A stretch of DNA of 64,000 nt, from contig NZ_CP159510.1 of assembly GCF_040529185.1 (NCBI RefSeq), positions 744,001 through 808,000 on the forward strand, read 5' to 3'. Source of the stretch: Sporolactobacillus sp. Y61 (GTDB lineage: Bacteria > Bacillota > Bacilli > Bacillales > Sporolactobacillaceae). Both the position numbers and the translations under genes were made by a program. The notes beneath the pieces are model-generated. The model was not told the DNA's origin, made no database searches, and was given only the letters and a program-made list of their open reading frames with translations. The stretch's first letter is position 1, and each line of letters opens with the position of its first letter. Positions 1 to 9,544 of this stretch are shown here, in pieces.

Positions 1-1080
<1,080 letters not shown>

Positions 1081-1194
1081 TGTTGCTTCTTCCGGATCCC
1101 TTTCGGCATCCGGGTCAAACTTTTTCGTTCATAAGATCCATAGCAAATTGAATTGATCAGGGGATAAACCCCTTAAATCACGCTTGGCTTTTGT

Positions 1195-1215
1195 TCGGTT
1201 TTCAAGGAACATTCC
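1195..1215 (-). promoter_or_regulatory. boxA-like antitermination element of the rrn leader
   Basis: On the minus strand the leader reads TGTTCCTTGAAAACC, close to the Bacillus boxA that precedes 16S and recruits NusB/S10 for processive transcription. It lies between promoter P2 and the 16S 5' end, as expected. Confidence 0.5.
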
Positions 1216-1244
1216 GTGTTGCCTTTCTCGACTGCAACTTTTAA

Positions 1245-1273
1245 AGTATATCATGTCGCTTCAAGAAAGTCAA
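1245..1273 (-). promoter_or_regulatory. rrn promoter P2
   Basis: Minus strand TTGACT, 17-bp spacer, TATACT. It is the promoter nearest to 16S, about 165 bp upstream of the mature 5' end. Both hexamers are close to the sigma-A consensus. Confidence 0.8.
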
Positions 1274-1306
1274 TAACTTTTTTCACCTTTTTCAACGACA
1301 AAAACT

Positions 1307-1335
1307 ATTATATTATCACACCGACATTCTGTCAA
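1307..1335 (-). promoter_or_regulatory. rrn promoter P1
   Basis: Minus strand TTGACA, 17-bp spacer, TATAAT: perfect sigma-A hexamers, 62 bp upstream of P2. Tandem strong promoters are typical of Bacillus rRNA operons. A 63-codon open frame across this region is therefore treated as chance. Confidence 0.85.
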
Positions 1336-1451
1336 GAACTTTTTTGCAGCTTTTGAAGAAAAAGCCTTCAGAAAAACGATGTCTTCTCGGGTAGCGCCTG
1401 GCTTACCAGTCAGCAGGTTTTTCTTTATCCTGAAAAAACGCGGCAATGAGT

Positions 1452-1480
1452 ATATTAACATCCCGCACTCTATCCGTCAA
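1452..1480 (-). promoter_or_regulatory. possible third upstream rrn promoter
   Basis: Minus strand TTGACG, 17-bp spacer, TAATAT. It is weaker than P1 and P2 and lies immediately after the bofA stop. It could serve the rRNA operon. Confidence 0.4.
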
Positions 1481-1496
1481 CACCTGAACCTTCATT

Positions 1497-1760
1497 TCAG
1501 CCGGATAATTTAATGAAGACCAGTGCGGCTACGCCAGGCAGTCCAAGAATCCCGCTTATCGACGCTGTAGCAAGATTAATAGGTATATGCAGATTAAAGG
1601 ATTCTCCGATCACGTTGAGAAGAAAAAGCATAAATACCCCTACTGTCAGTCTGACAGCCAGTTTTCCCAGCCATCTTAACGGACGTAAGGATCCCGACAG
1701 GACAAGCATCAGCAAAAAAAGAACAACAGCACAACCGGCAATAAGTAAAAACTGTTGCAT
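1497..1760 (-). CDS. bofA: BofA family protein, sigma-K processing inhibitor
   Basis: 87 residues, the usual BofA length. Two hydrophobic segments (about 2-22 and 32-52) are followed by a small-residue-rich C-terminus (ISGILGLPGVAALVF), as in BofA. In B. subtilis BofA sits in the outer forespore membrane with SpoIVFA and holds back the SpoIVFB protease that activates pro-sigma-K. A clear ribosome site (AGAGAGGAGG) precedes ATG. It is the last gene of the dnaX-ebfC-recR-yaaL-bofA string, directly upstream of the rRNA operon, the same order as B. subtilis. Its presence supports a sporulating host. Confidence 0.9.
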   Translation of the reverse strand: MQQFLLIAGCAVVLFLLMLVLSGSLRPLRWLGKLAVRLTVGVFMLFLLNVIGESFNLHIPINLATASISGILGLPGVAALVFIKLSG

Positions 1761-1823
1761 CAGAACAGACCTCCTCTCTTACCTGTTATAAAAGTATATG
1801 GAGACCTGTCCATTTAAGAACCT

Positions 1824-2045
1824 TTACCGGTTGTTTATCCGCACATGCTGTTCACGTACTTCTTTTAACAGAAACAGGTATCTGACTTCTGACAGTTTAA
1901 GCTGATACAGTACTTCATCAGAAGGATCTATACTGGATTCAATCACCCGCTTCTTATTCATCCAGTCATCTTTGCATCGATACAGGGCATCAATCAGGGC
2001 GTCGGTCATTTGTTTTCGAAGCAGCCCTTTCTTCTTTCCAAACAT
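1824..2045 (-). CDS. yaaL: YaaL family protein (DUF2508)
   Basis: 73 residues, charged, no membrane segment, largely helical in composition. It matches YaaL of B. subtilis by size, by its place between recR and bofA, and by its basic start (MFGKKKGLLRK). The ATG at 2045 is preferred over an upstream TTG because GGGGAGGATT lies 5-8 nt upstream of it. Function is unknown. Confidence 0.8.
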   Translation of the reverse strand: MFGKKKGLLRKQMTDALIDALYRCKDDWMNKKRVIESSIDPSDEVLYQLKLSEVRYLFLLKEVREQHVRINNR

Positions 2046-2102
2046 GGTCAATCCTCCCCAATTCTGATCAGTCTTTTTTTCGAGCAGGACAATTTAAAGG
2101 GG

Positions 2103-2698
2103 CTACAATTCCCTGCGACCTTCAAGGGCTTTCGAAAGGGTCACTTCATCAGCGTATTCCAGATCCCCCCGACAGGCAGACCGTGGGCAATTCTTGAGGT
2201 TTTCACACCGATCGGTTTGACCAGTCTGGAGATATACATCGCCGTCGCTTCGCCTTCGACTGTCGGATTTGTCGCCAGAATGATCTCCTTAATCTGTTCA
2301 TCTTTAAGCCGCCTGATCAGTTCGGCGATCCTGATATCCTCGGGCCCGATCCCGTCAATTGGTGAGATGACGCCGTGGAGCACATGATACAGACCATGGT
2401 AGTCCCTCATTTTTTCCAGTGCGACGACATCTTTCGGATCCTGTACGACACAAATGGTCGAATGATCGCGGGAAGAGTCGTCACAAATGGAACAGGGATC
2501 ATGGTCACTGATATTCTGGCACACAGAACAGTAAACCAGTTTCCTTTTCACATCAACCAGTGAACGGGCAAATGACATCACGTCTTCTTCGTTCATATCC
2601 ACGGTAAAAAAGGCAAGACGTTGAGCAGTCTTCGGCCCTATTCCCGGTAACTTCATATAACTGTCAATTAATTTTGCAATGGGTTCAGGGTATTGCAT
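2103..2698 (-). CDS. recR: recombination protein RecR, broken by a -1 frameshift near 2165-2170
   Basis: RecR works with RecF and RecO in gap repair by loading RecA. The N-terminal helix-hairpin-helix ([16 protein letters not shown], about 17-32), a four-Cys zinc site (CSVC..CSIC, about 57-72) and the Toprim domain are all present. The frame runs to HGLPVGG and then leaves the family sequence, ending early at 185 codons. Adding one G to the six-G run on the coding strand restores an ending of the form [17 protein letters not shown].. and a stop at 2103, giving the usual 198 residues. The same kind of missing G occurs in serS, gyrA and mnmE, so a sequencing error is the likeliest cause. ATG is preceded by GGGAGG. 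Confidence 0.93.
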
Positions 2699-2810
2699 AA
2701 TACATTTTCCTCCCTGGAAAATCCGGATAAAGAATCAGCAGCGAATCCCGCGATCCGATGATCCATCGGTTTACGGAATTCGCCGCTTCAGCCTGCTTCG
2801 TCACTGATCG

Positions 2811-3122
2811 TCAGAAACCCGGTAAATTCATCCCTTTTGTAAATTTTCCAAGGCGCTGAGCGGTCAGTTCATCCGCTTTTGTCAGTGCATCATTAACTGC
2901 GGCCAGAACCAGGTCCTGCAGCATATCTACGTCATCCGGATCCACTGCTTCCGGCTGGATTGCCACATCGACAACCTGTTTATGACCGTTGGCCTTGACT
3001 GTCACGACACCGCCACCCGCCGTACCCTCTACTATTTCGTCTTTCAGTTTTTCCTGCGCTTCGGCCATCTGTTTCTGCATTTTCTGTACCTGACGCATCA
3101 TATTGTTCATATTTCCACGCAT
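2811..3122 (-). CDS. ebfC: nucleoid-associated protein, YbaB/EbfC family
   Basis: 103 residues, the family length. The N-terminal helix is rich in Met/Gln/Lys ([19 protein letters not shown]), followed by the conserved [14 protein letters not shown] strand region and [20 protein letters not shown]. YbaB/EbfC proteins are dimeric DNA binders of uncertain role. The gene sits between dnaX and recR, as in most bacteria, and is preceded by AGGAGG. It is probably co-transcribed with dnaX. Confidence 0.95.
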   Translation of the reverse strand: MRGNMNNMMRQVQKMQKQMAEAQEKLKDEIVEGTAGGGVVTVKANGHKQVVDVAIQPEAVDPDDVDMLQDLVLAAVNDALTKADELTAQRLGKFTKGMNLPGF

Positions 3123-3155
3123 AATTCTGATCGCCTCCTGATTAATCTTGCCTGT

Positions 3156-4841
3156 TTAGTCCCGTATATCCAGAAGATCGGGACCTGCTATTTTTTTTGC
3201 TTCCTCAATCATTGGGTCTTCTGCAGGTTTCTGGCCGTTGTCTTCTCCCTGCTCCTTCGACCGCTGAATATATTCTGCTTTCAGCTTTTTCCATATTTCT
3301 TCCGGAACCGGGTACATGGTTTTCTGCTTATGGATAACTTGCTGCAGGGCCGACTGCACCAGTTCAGGTATATGACTCTTTTTATCCATGACCATCTGAC
3401 AGTGAAAATCATATTTGAAAGACAGGATGAAGCCCTCCGGAGAACTGGCGACGGGCCGACTCTCAAGCAGCCAGGCATGTGCCGCCACATTTTCGGCACG
3501 GACTTTCGCCATCACTTCTCCCCACGCCGACCGGAGCTCCATGAGATCCTCTCTGGTTGCCGTATCAAGTACATGATTCAACTGCGTCACTGGAAGTTTC
3601 AGATTGCCGTGCGACGATATCCGCCTGCGTGATCCGGCCGGTGCGGCATGTGCTGTACCGGTCGGCGATGAAGCCAGACTGTCCATTTTCTTTTCAATCG
3701 CCGTCACTCTTTTCTCCAGAGGAACAAGGTCGGGCGCAGGTCCGGTCGCCTGATCTGCCGGCGCCCGGCACAGTTTAACAATGGCCATTTCGAGGAAAAT
3801 CCTCGGGTGGTTGGTCCGCTTCATTTCCAGAAAAGCCTTGTTCAGTTGATCAATCATCGTGTAGAGCCGACTGGCAGGTATTTGATCCGCCTGTTTCCGG
3901 AAGGCGTCGTCTACCCGCGGCCGGCTAAGTATATCTTCCAGACTTGGCGAGGTCTGATACAGCAAAAGATCCCGGTAATAGAGAAGCAGCTGTTCAATCA
4001 GTCTGAGCGGATCCTTGCCCTGATCAAGCAGGGCACCTGTCTTGCTGATTGCCCGAGCCGCATCTTGCTGGTCAAGCGCTTCGACCAGTTCGCAGATTAG
4101 CTGGTCGGATACCAATCCCGTAACATCAAGCACATCCTGAACAGTAATTTTCCCATCACTGTAGGCTGCTGTCTGATCCAGAACACTCAGCGCATCACGC
4201 ATACCGCCTTCGCTTGCTTTGGCAATCAGTTGTAATGCCGCGTCTTCCGCTTCGATATGCTGGTCATGTGCAACGAACTCCAGACGTTCGGCAATCGCCG
4301 CCGAGGGAATTCTGCGAAAATCAAACTGCTGACAGCGCGAGATGATCGTCAGCGGTATTTTCTGCGGCTCCGTCGTCGCCAATATAAACACCACATGTTC
4401 CGGGGGCTCCTCCAGTGTTTTCAGCAGTGCATTAAACGCCCCTGTCGACAGCATGTGCACTTCATCAATAATATAGACTTTATAACGCACTTCACTTGGT
4501 GCATATTTAACCTTGTCACGAATCTCACGGATTTCATCGACCCCATTATTTGATGCGGCATCAATTTCGATGACATCAGAAATACGGCCCTCCGTGATGC
4601 CGCGGCAGGCTGCACATTCATTACAGGGATCAGCGACCGGCGCATGCTCACAGTTGATGGCCTTGGCAAGAATCTTTGCAGCACTGGTTTTCCCGGTCCC
4701 GCGTGGCCCGGTAAATAAATAGGCATGTGAAAACTGCTGTTTGACCAGGGCGTGCTGCAGTGTCTGTGTGATATGCTGCTGTCCGGCTATATCATGAAAA
4801 GTCTGGGGCCGGTATACTCTGTAAAGAGCCTGATAAGCCAA
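3156..4841 (-). CDS. dnaX: DNA polymerase III subunits gamma/tau
   Basis: 561 residues. This is the clamp-loader ATPase that loads the DnaN sliding clamp and links polymerase to helicase. Walker A GPRGTGKT is at 45-52, the four zinc cysteines are at C64, C73, C76 and C79, and the Walker B-like DEVH is near 130. A sensor-1 region follows (ATTEPQKIPLTIISRCQ), then the tau-specific C-terminal half, variable and charged. It heads the dnaX-ebfC-recR cluster and has its own promoter about 50-80 bp upstream. No slippery site for a programmed frameshift was noticed. Confidence 0.97.
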   Translation of the reverse strand: MAYQALYRVYRPQTFHDIAGQQHITQTLQHALVKQQFSHAYLFTGPRGTGKTSAAKILAKAINCEHAPVADPCNECAACRGITEGRISDVIEIDAASNNGVDEIREIRDKVKYAPSEVRYKVYIIDEVHMLSTGAFNALLKTLEEPPEHVVFILATTEPQKIPLTIISRCQQFDFRRIPSAAIAERLEFVAHDQHIEAEDAALQLIAKASEGGMRDALSVLDQTAAYSDGKITVQDVLDVTGLVSDQLICELVEALDQQDAARAISKTGALLDQGKDPLRLIEQLLLYYRDLLLYQTSPSLEDILSRPRVDDAFRKQADQIPASRLYTMIDQLNKAFLEMKRTNHPRIFLEMAIVKLCRAPADQATGPAPDLVPLEKRVTAIEKKMDSLASSPTGTAHAAPAGSRRRISSHGNLKLPVTQLNHVLDTATREDLMELRSAWGEVMAKVRAENVAAHAWLLESRPVASSPEGFILSFKYDFHCQMVMDKKSHIPELVQSALQQVIHKQKTMYPVPEEIWKKLKAEYIQRSKEQGEDNGQKPAEDPMIEEAKKIAGPDLLDIRD

Positions 4842-4892
4842 AAGTGCCCCTCCTTCCGCTGCCGTATTCCGGCTCTTTTAGATCATAAATTC

Positions 4893-4921
4893 ATTATAAC
4901 GGTATCAGGCCGTGAAGTGAA
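4893..4921 (-). promoter_or_regulatory. dnaX promoter
   Basis: Minus strand TTCACT, 17-bp spacer, perfect TATAAT, 52 bp upstream of the dnaX start codon. Confidence 0.6.
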
Positions 4922-5011
4922 CTGCAACCTCATCACTGTATGTATCAAGTTTTTCTCAGTCCCTCGGTCAGAGGGGGGTACGGGCCTCGTCGCTCTCAGC
5001 CGGACCCGCTG

Positions 5012-6277
5012 TCATCTCATATCCTGATTCTCACTCTGCCCGGTGCTTATGCCGGCATTTTCTTTATACTTCTTCTTAACGGATAAGTTTATCGTCAAGA
5101 ACGTTCCGGCGACGGCAATGAGCAGACCGCAAAGCATGATTGTGTATCCCGCCGTCAGCCACTCACTCAAAATCCCATTGATTCCCATACCGATTAATGT
5201 GGCGGTTGAAGCCAGGCTGCCCACTAATCCAATAAATCTGGCAAGCTGATTATAGGGAATATATTTTTGCCAGAATGTTGATGAAGACATATTAAACACG
5301 GCATTTGCAACGCCCGTCAGGAAGGAGGCAACGCACATTGACAGGATCGAATGGCCGATGCCGATCATACCGTAGCATAGTCCGAGAACCAAACCGGAGA
5401 GACCTAATTGTATTTTCAAGGGCCATTTCACAACCCATCTTGCGGCAAACATACTCGTCACCAGGATTCCGAGGCTCAGTGCGCCTACGACATAGCCGAC
5501 GGAATACGTATTTAAACCGGCATCGTTGATGTGTGCCGTCAGCATCACATCTGCGCCCGCCACGCCGAACAAAATCAAAAGAAAAGTAACAAGCAGATTG
5601 ACCATCACGCTATCGCGAAGCGGGGACATCCCTTCTTGCCATATTTGATAGAACGATTTGTTCTTAAACCCGCCATGCGTTTGCTTCCCCGATTCATTTA
5701 ATTTTCCCTGATCCGCCAGTTTGATCAAGATCAGCGCACCGAGTACATAGGTCACAGCATCAATGAGAAACCCCATACGCTTAAGATGATCGGGCAGCAA
5801 TGCCAGAACGGAAACGGCCAACATCGGCCCGATAATTTTGACACATTCATTTGCCATTTGGAAAGAAGAATTAGCCGTCATTCTGTTCTCCTCTTCAACA
5901 GAAGCGACAAGGTATTTTTGAAAAGCGGGGTCCCGGTACGCATTGATAAAGGCAATCCAAAATGCGGCAAGAGCGTACAGCCAAACATTCAACGGAAAGA
6001 AAATAACAAGCAAAATAACTAACGCGCTTACCCAGTTTGCCACAATTAATATATTTTTAGGGTTTCTATGTTCGATATAGATCCCGGAAAACTGGCCGCC
6101 AATCAGCCCTGCAATCATTTCGGCAGCCGTCAGGATCATCGTCACCAGTACATCCTGTGTGTGATTATAGACGGCTACAATCATCAGCATATAGGTAAAC
6201 CAGGTACCAAGCTGCGAGATAATAACCGAACCCATTAAATAAAATAAGTCCCGATCTTTTTTAAAAAGCTTAAGCAT
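5012..6277 (-). CDS. MFS transporter, probable exporter
   Basis: 421 residues with about 12 hydrophobic segments in two halves and a cytoplasmic loop near 205-230 (ESGKQTHGGFKNKSF). It starts MLKLFKKDRDLFYLMGSVII and carries a motif-A-like loop (GGQFSGIYIEHRNPKN, about 60-75), as in the MFS_3/EntS-like group of drug and siderophore exporters. The substrate cannot be told. It lies between dnaX and the SRP RNA gene, where B. subtilis has nothing. The upstream DNA is AT-rich and carries a broken coding remnant, so this is probably an acquired gene. Confidence 0.85.
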   Translation of the reverse strand: MLKLFKKDRDLFYLMGSVIISQLGTWFTYMLMIVAVYNHTQDVLVTMILTAAEMIAGLIGGQFSGIYIEHRNPKNILIVANWVSALVILLVIFFPLNVWLYALAAFWIAFINAYRDPAFQKYLVASVEEENRMTANSSFQMANECVKIIGPMLAVSVLALLPDHLKRMGFLIDAVTYVLGALILIKLADQGKLNESGKQTHGGFKNKSFYQIWQEGMSPLRDSVMVNLLVTFLLILFGVAGADVMLTAHINDAGLNTYSVGYVVGALSLGILVTSMFAARWVVKWPLKIQLGLSGLVLGLCYGMIGIGHSILSMCVASFLTGVANAVFNMSSSTFWQKYIPYNQLARFIGLVGSLASTATLIGMGINGILSEWLTAGYTIMLCGLLIAVAGTFLTINLSVKKKYKENAGISTGQSENQDMR

Positions 6278-6444
6278 GCTACCATTCTCCCAATCTTTTT
6301 ATTAGTCAATCTTTTTTGAATTCTGACGGAAGGGCATCGGCCATTAACGTACTGAGGTAACAGCTTAAGTCCTTGTCGCTCTCTCATTTTTTCATAGAAA
6401 ATGAGCCGATCACTTTTATCAAATTGTTGTGAATAGTATAATAA
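6278..6444. other. AT-rich intergenic DNA upstream of the MFS gene
   Basis: No convincing reading frame. It contains TATAATAATGG-like AT-rich stretches and presumably holds the MFS promoter. A TAATAT/TATAAT-type -10 cannot be paired confidently with a -35. Confidence 0.4.
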
Positions 6445-6636
6445 TGGATTGATTTAATTACAATAGCTTTGGAACGAAAGGGAATAATTTTAGTTCAGCT
6501 GGGTCTGATTAAAGAAGGTCAATCATTAATTGACAAAGCCATTTCTATTAATAGAGCATTGGATAACGTGAAGTTCGCCAATGCAATAGTAGAAGAAGTT
6601 GAACAAGAAACGGGATTATTATCTTTAAGCCGATAA
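6445..6636 (+). pseudogene. C-terminal remnant of an unidentified helical (TPR-like) protein
   Basis: A 63-codon frame with no start codon runs from just after a TAA at 6442 to a TAA at 6634. It reads ALERKGIILVQLGLIKEG, then SLIDKAISINRALDNVKFAN, ending ETGLLSLSR. The amphipathic helical pattern and AT-rich codons look like the tail of a real TPR-type regulator, but I cannot name the family. It lies divergent to the MFS gene and may be left over from the acquired segment. Confidence 0.4.
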
Positions 6637-6710
6637 CATGATTCCGTCTAATTGAATAGTGCTGCTGTGCCATATTTCAGAGGATGAAGTAAAAAGATGT
6701 CAATAATAAA

Positions 6711-6743
6711 CAGGAGCTGCCGGAAGATTTCCGACAGCTCCTG
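6711..6743 (-). terminator. terminator after the SRP RNA gene
   Basis: A long near-perfect inverted repeat, CAGGAGCTG(T/C)CGGAA against TTCCG(A/G)CAGCTCCTG, with a 3-nt loop. On the minus strand it is followed by TTTATTATTG. It lies 15 nt beyond the SRP RNA 3' end. Confidence 0.8.
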
Positions 6744-6757
6744 CTGATATTTTTAAC

Positions 6758-7027
6758 GCCGTGCACCTTTTGTCGATGAGAGCGCCATAAGCGTTTCTTA
6801 AGCCGCCAGCTCAGCCCAGGTAGCCCCGCGGCACACGAAAGGTCTCACTTACTGCTGCTTCCTTCCGGACCTGACAGGGTTCGCGAGTTTCCGTTGCGCA
6901 GGACCTGAACGTCCACACCACGTACTTAAGGCTGCCTTACAGTGCACAGACCTCGAAAAGGGATTCAACCCCGCTATAGCGGATTGCGGGCTACAGGGCA
7001 CCGCTGCCTCCCCGTCTAGCACGGCTA
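6758..7027 (-). ncRNA. scr: signal recognition particle RNA (large Bacillus-type scRNA)
   Basis: The minus strand contains the SRP core GTCAGGTCCGGAAGGAAGCA near 6850-6885, the 5' Alu-domain start GCTAGACGGGGAGG near 7008-7022, and the 3' end GGTGCACGGC at 6758-6767. The length of about 270 nt matches the 271-nt B. subtilis scRNA, which has an Alu domain absent from the short 4.5S type. It binds Ffh for co-translational membrane targeting. It sits next to dnaX as in B. subtilis and directly downstream of tRNA-Ser, with which it probably shares a promoter. Confidence 0.95.
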
Positions 7028-7045
7028 ATTTGATAACATAACAAA

Positions 7046-7138
7046 TGGCGGAGGCGAGAGGATTTGAACCCCCGCGGCGCCGAACGACGCCCTAACTGAT
7101 TTCGAGTCAGTCCCCTTCAGCCACTTGGGTACGCCTCC
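7046..7138 (-). tRNA. tRNA-Ser(CGA)
   Basis: 93 nt with a long variable arm, as expected for serine. Acceptor GGAGGCG pairs with CGCCTCC. The anticodon stem ACTGA/TCAGT encloses loop CTCGAAA, giving anticodon CGA (reads UCG). The T arm GGGGGTTCAAATCC is normal and the 3' CCA is encoded. Confidence 0.95.
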
Positions 7139-7163
7139 ACTGATTAAATCCGTAACGGGAACT

Positions 7164-7192
7164 AGTTTAACATAAATTGATACCCGATACAA
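7164..7192 (-). promoter_or_regulatory. promoter of tRNA-Ser and SRP RNA
   Basis: Minus strand TTGTAT, 17-bp spacer, TAAACT with a TG extension just before the -10. It lies 26 bp upstream of the tRNA. No other promoter is obvious before scr. Confidence 0.6.
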
Positions 7193-7250
7193 GCACCAGA
7201 TGAGACCGCACCCGGCAGCGGGCGTCCGCTTCGTTTTCATTGCCGCGCCA

Positions 7251-9440
7251 TCATACAGGCTGGGCGCTGACCATCCGAATGACGTTTTCCAGAATCTTCA
7301 TACCGACATTTCCTCCCATTGTCATCATCGACTCCGGGTGAAACTGCACAGCAGCTACCGGCAAACTCCTGTGTTCCACAGCCATCACAATCCCGTCTTC
7401 CGTTTCAGCCGTCACTTCCAGCGGATCGGATACCACGCGCGCATGAACCGAGTGATACCGCCCGGCTGTGAACGTATGCGGGATTCCCCTGAACAGCATC
7501 GAATGAGGATCAGTGATAATGGCAGATGGCTTGCCGTGCACGGGAGCCGGAAGCAGGTCCAGACTGCCTCCAAAATAGCTGACCAGTCCCTGCAGACCAA
7601 GACAGATGCCGAATAACGGCAGCCGCCGCTCAAGACAGAGCCGGATCGTTTCATCCATATGATAGCGTTCCGGCCTGCCCGGCCCCGGCGAGAGAACGAC
7701 CAGATCAATCGGTTCACCGCCTGCTTTAATCATCCGGCGGGCGGCAGAACTGCGAAGCACGGTAACATCAGCGCCAAGATACTGGAAGTAACCTGAAAGC
7801 GTGTGGACGAATGAATCCTCATGATCGACAAAAAGCAGATGAAGATTTCGGCCCGGCACCTTCTTTTTCTCCTTAATGACTGGCCCTGCAGGCTCCCCAT
7901 GTGGTTTGAGCGCTTCAAGGAGTGCCGCCGCCTTGGTCAGTGTTTCCTGCTCTTCCCTCTCCGGATCGGAATCATACAGCAGGGTCGCCCCGACACGAAT
8001 TCTGGCTATCCCTTTCTGAAGGCTCAGGCACCGGAGTGCAAGCCCTGTATTCATTCTGCCGTCGAAACCGATCCAGCCGACCGCGCCGCCATACCAGCCC
8101 CGTGGGGTTTTCTCATGATGTTCGATCCACTTGATCGCTTCAAGTTTCGGTGCTCCGGTAATCGTCACTGCCCACATATGGCTGATAAAGGCATCGATGG
8201 CGTCAAATTCCGGCCGAATCAGTCCTTTGATATGATCCACTGTATGAAAAAGATGGGAGTACGCTTCAATTTGCCTGCGTCCGACGACTTCGACGGATCC
8301 CGGTACACAAATTCGTGATTTATCATTACGATCCACATCCGTGCACATCGTCAGTTCGGACTCCTCTTTAGACGAACCCAGCAGCGTTTTAATCTGCTCG
8401 GCGTCTTCGATCACCGATCCGCGCCTTCTGATTGTCCCGGAAATTGGAGAGGTCTCGACCGTCGCCCCATCCACCCGAACGAACATCTCCGGTGAACAGC
8501 CGACGAGAAACTCTCCTTGATTCAGGTGTATCAGAAAGCCGTACGGACTCGGATTAATCTTCTGAAGACGCCGGAAAACTTCGGATGGCCGGCTCTGACA
8601 AGGCTGCACGAGCAACCGGCTGGGAACGACTTCAAACAGATCACCCCGTTTGAAAGCCTGCCTGGCTTTCCGCACCATAGCGGCATAATCTCCTTTTCTG
8701 TCAGCATCTGCTGACTGCGCCTTCGCGCCATCCGGATGAAACGGAAAGGTTTTTCCTTCCCGTGCCAGGCTTTCCGTAGTCCTCCCACCCACACGAAATT
8801 CATAGGAAATGCGGAATGCTTCATTCTTTTCCCGGTCGGCAACAATCAACTGATCCGGCAGATAAAGCTGAAGATCATTCTGCCCGGGATCCCGGCTCTT
8901 TGCGAGCGGGAACGATTCAAACTGCAGGATCAGATCAAATCCGAACGCTCCGTATAATCCAAGAAAATCATCGTCAGTCCGGAAGAGGCTCTGAATCTGT
9001 CTCAACAGGGTAAACAGCGAGGGTTGCCTGGTCCTGTTCTCTTCCTTCAGGATGGTTTGTGCTCTGCTTTTCATTATGGTGCCCGACAGACAGTCCGGAT
9101 CCTGTTTTTCAATAGAAAAGGCAGGACTGCTCAGATTATTTTCCAAATAAGCCAGGATAAGCCGTCCGCGGGCATTCAGTGATCGAATCACAAAGGTATC
9201 CTTTTTTGCTGTCAGTTCAATAGGCGGATTGACAAAACCAACGTCCCATCTGGAATAGCGTCCTGGAAAATGATACGTACTGGAGTAAAGAGCCCCTTTG
9301 TGCTCATCAAGGGCATCAATTAAATTTAAGAGGGATTGATCGGCTGAAACGGGGATCTGAGTACGCGTGATTTCAAGACCGGCACCTGCCGAATAGGCGA
9401 CGGTCTTCTGCGCGTGGTCTTCCTGTGAGAAAAAGTTCAT
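7251..9440 (-). CDS. trpE(G): anthranilate synthase, fused TrpE-TrpG
   Basis: 729 residues: a chorismate-binding TrpE domain (about 1-515) joined to a class I glutamine amidotransferase (about 530-729). The first part shows the chorismate-enzyme motifs SPISGTIRRRG and MWAVTITGAPKLEAIKWIE. The second has the nucleophile loop LFGICLGLQG and the catalytic His-Glu pair in QFHPES. The fusion resembles the single-chain anthranilate synthases best known from alphaproteobacteria, whereas most Firmicutes keep TrpE and TrpG separate. It makes anthranilate from chorismate and glutamine. The remaining trp genes are not beside it. An upstream leader with a TRAP-type triplet array strongly supports a tryptophan role over PabB or phenazine PhzE. 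Confidence 0.88.
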   Translation of the reverse strand: MNFFSQEDHAQKTVAYSAGAGLEITRTQIPVSADQSLLNLIDALDEHKGALYSSTYHFPGRYSRWDVGFVNPPIELTAKKDTFVIRSLNARGRLILAYLENNLSSPAFSIEKQDPDCLSGTIMKSRAQTILKEENRTRQPSLFTLLRQIQSLFRTDDDFLGLYGAFGFDLILQFESFPLAKSRDPGQNDLQLYLPDQLIVADREKNEAFRISYEFRVGGRTTESLAREGKTFPFHPDGAKAQSADADRKGDYAAMVRKARQAFKRGDLFEVVPSRLLVQPCQSRPSEVFRRLQKINPSPYGFLIHLNQGEFLVGCSPEMFVRVDGATVETSPISGTIRRRGSVIEDAEQIKTLLGSSKEESELTMCTDVDRNDKSRICVPGSVEVVGRRQIEAYSHLFHTVDHIKGLIRPEFDAIDAFISHMWAVTITGAPKLEAIKWIEHHEKTPRGWYGGAVGWIGFDGRMNTGLALRCLSLQKGIARIRVGATLLYDSDPEREEQETLTKAAALLEALKPHGEPAGPVIKEKKKVPGRNLHLLFVDHEDSFVHTLSGYFQYLGADVTVLRSSAARRMIKAGGEPIDLVVLSPGPGRPERYHMDETIRLCLERRLPLFGICLGLQGLVSYFGGSLDLLPAPVHGKPSAIITDPHSMLFRGIPHTFTAGRYHSVHARVVSDPLEVTAETEDGIVMAVEHRSLPVAAVQFHPESMMTMGGNVGMKILENVIRMVSAQPV

Positions 9441-9497
9441 TTACGGTCCTCCTGTATAAAAGATTTTATACAGAAGAGCATGGTTATTCAGAATGAA

Positions 9498-9529
9498 GAA
9501 AAGGGGAAAAAGAGGTTCGTACTGAACCC
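9498..9529 (-). terminator. attenuator terminator in the trpE(G) leader
   Basis: Minus strand GGGTTC, 5-nt loop AGTAC, GAACCT, then CTTTTTCCCCTTTT: a 6-bp stem with one G-U pair and a U-rich tail. It lies 16 nt after the last TRAP triplet and about 60-90 nt before the start codon, the position expected of a TRAP attenuator. Confidence 0.6.
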
Positions 9530-9544
9530 TGTTTCATACGTATT

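Noticed and set aside
1270..1461. 63-codon minus-strand frame upstream of 16S
   Set aside because: It covers two tandem rrn promoters with perfect spacing, has no good ribosome site and no family likeness.
7200..9013. Several plus-strand frames opposite trpE(G)
   Set aside because: All are shadows of the minus-strand 729-codon gene.
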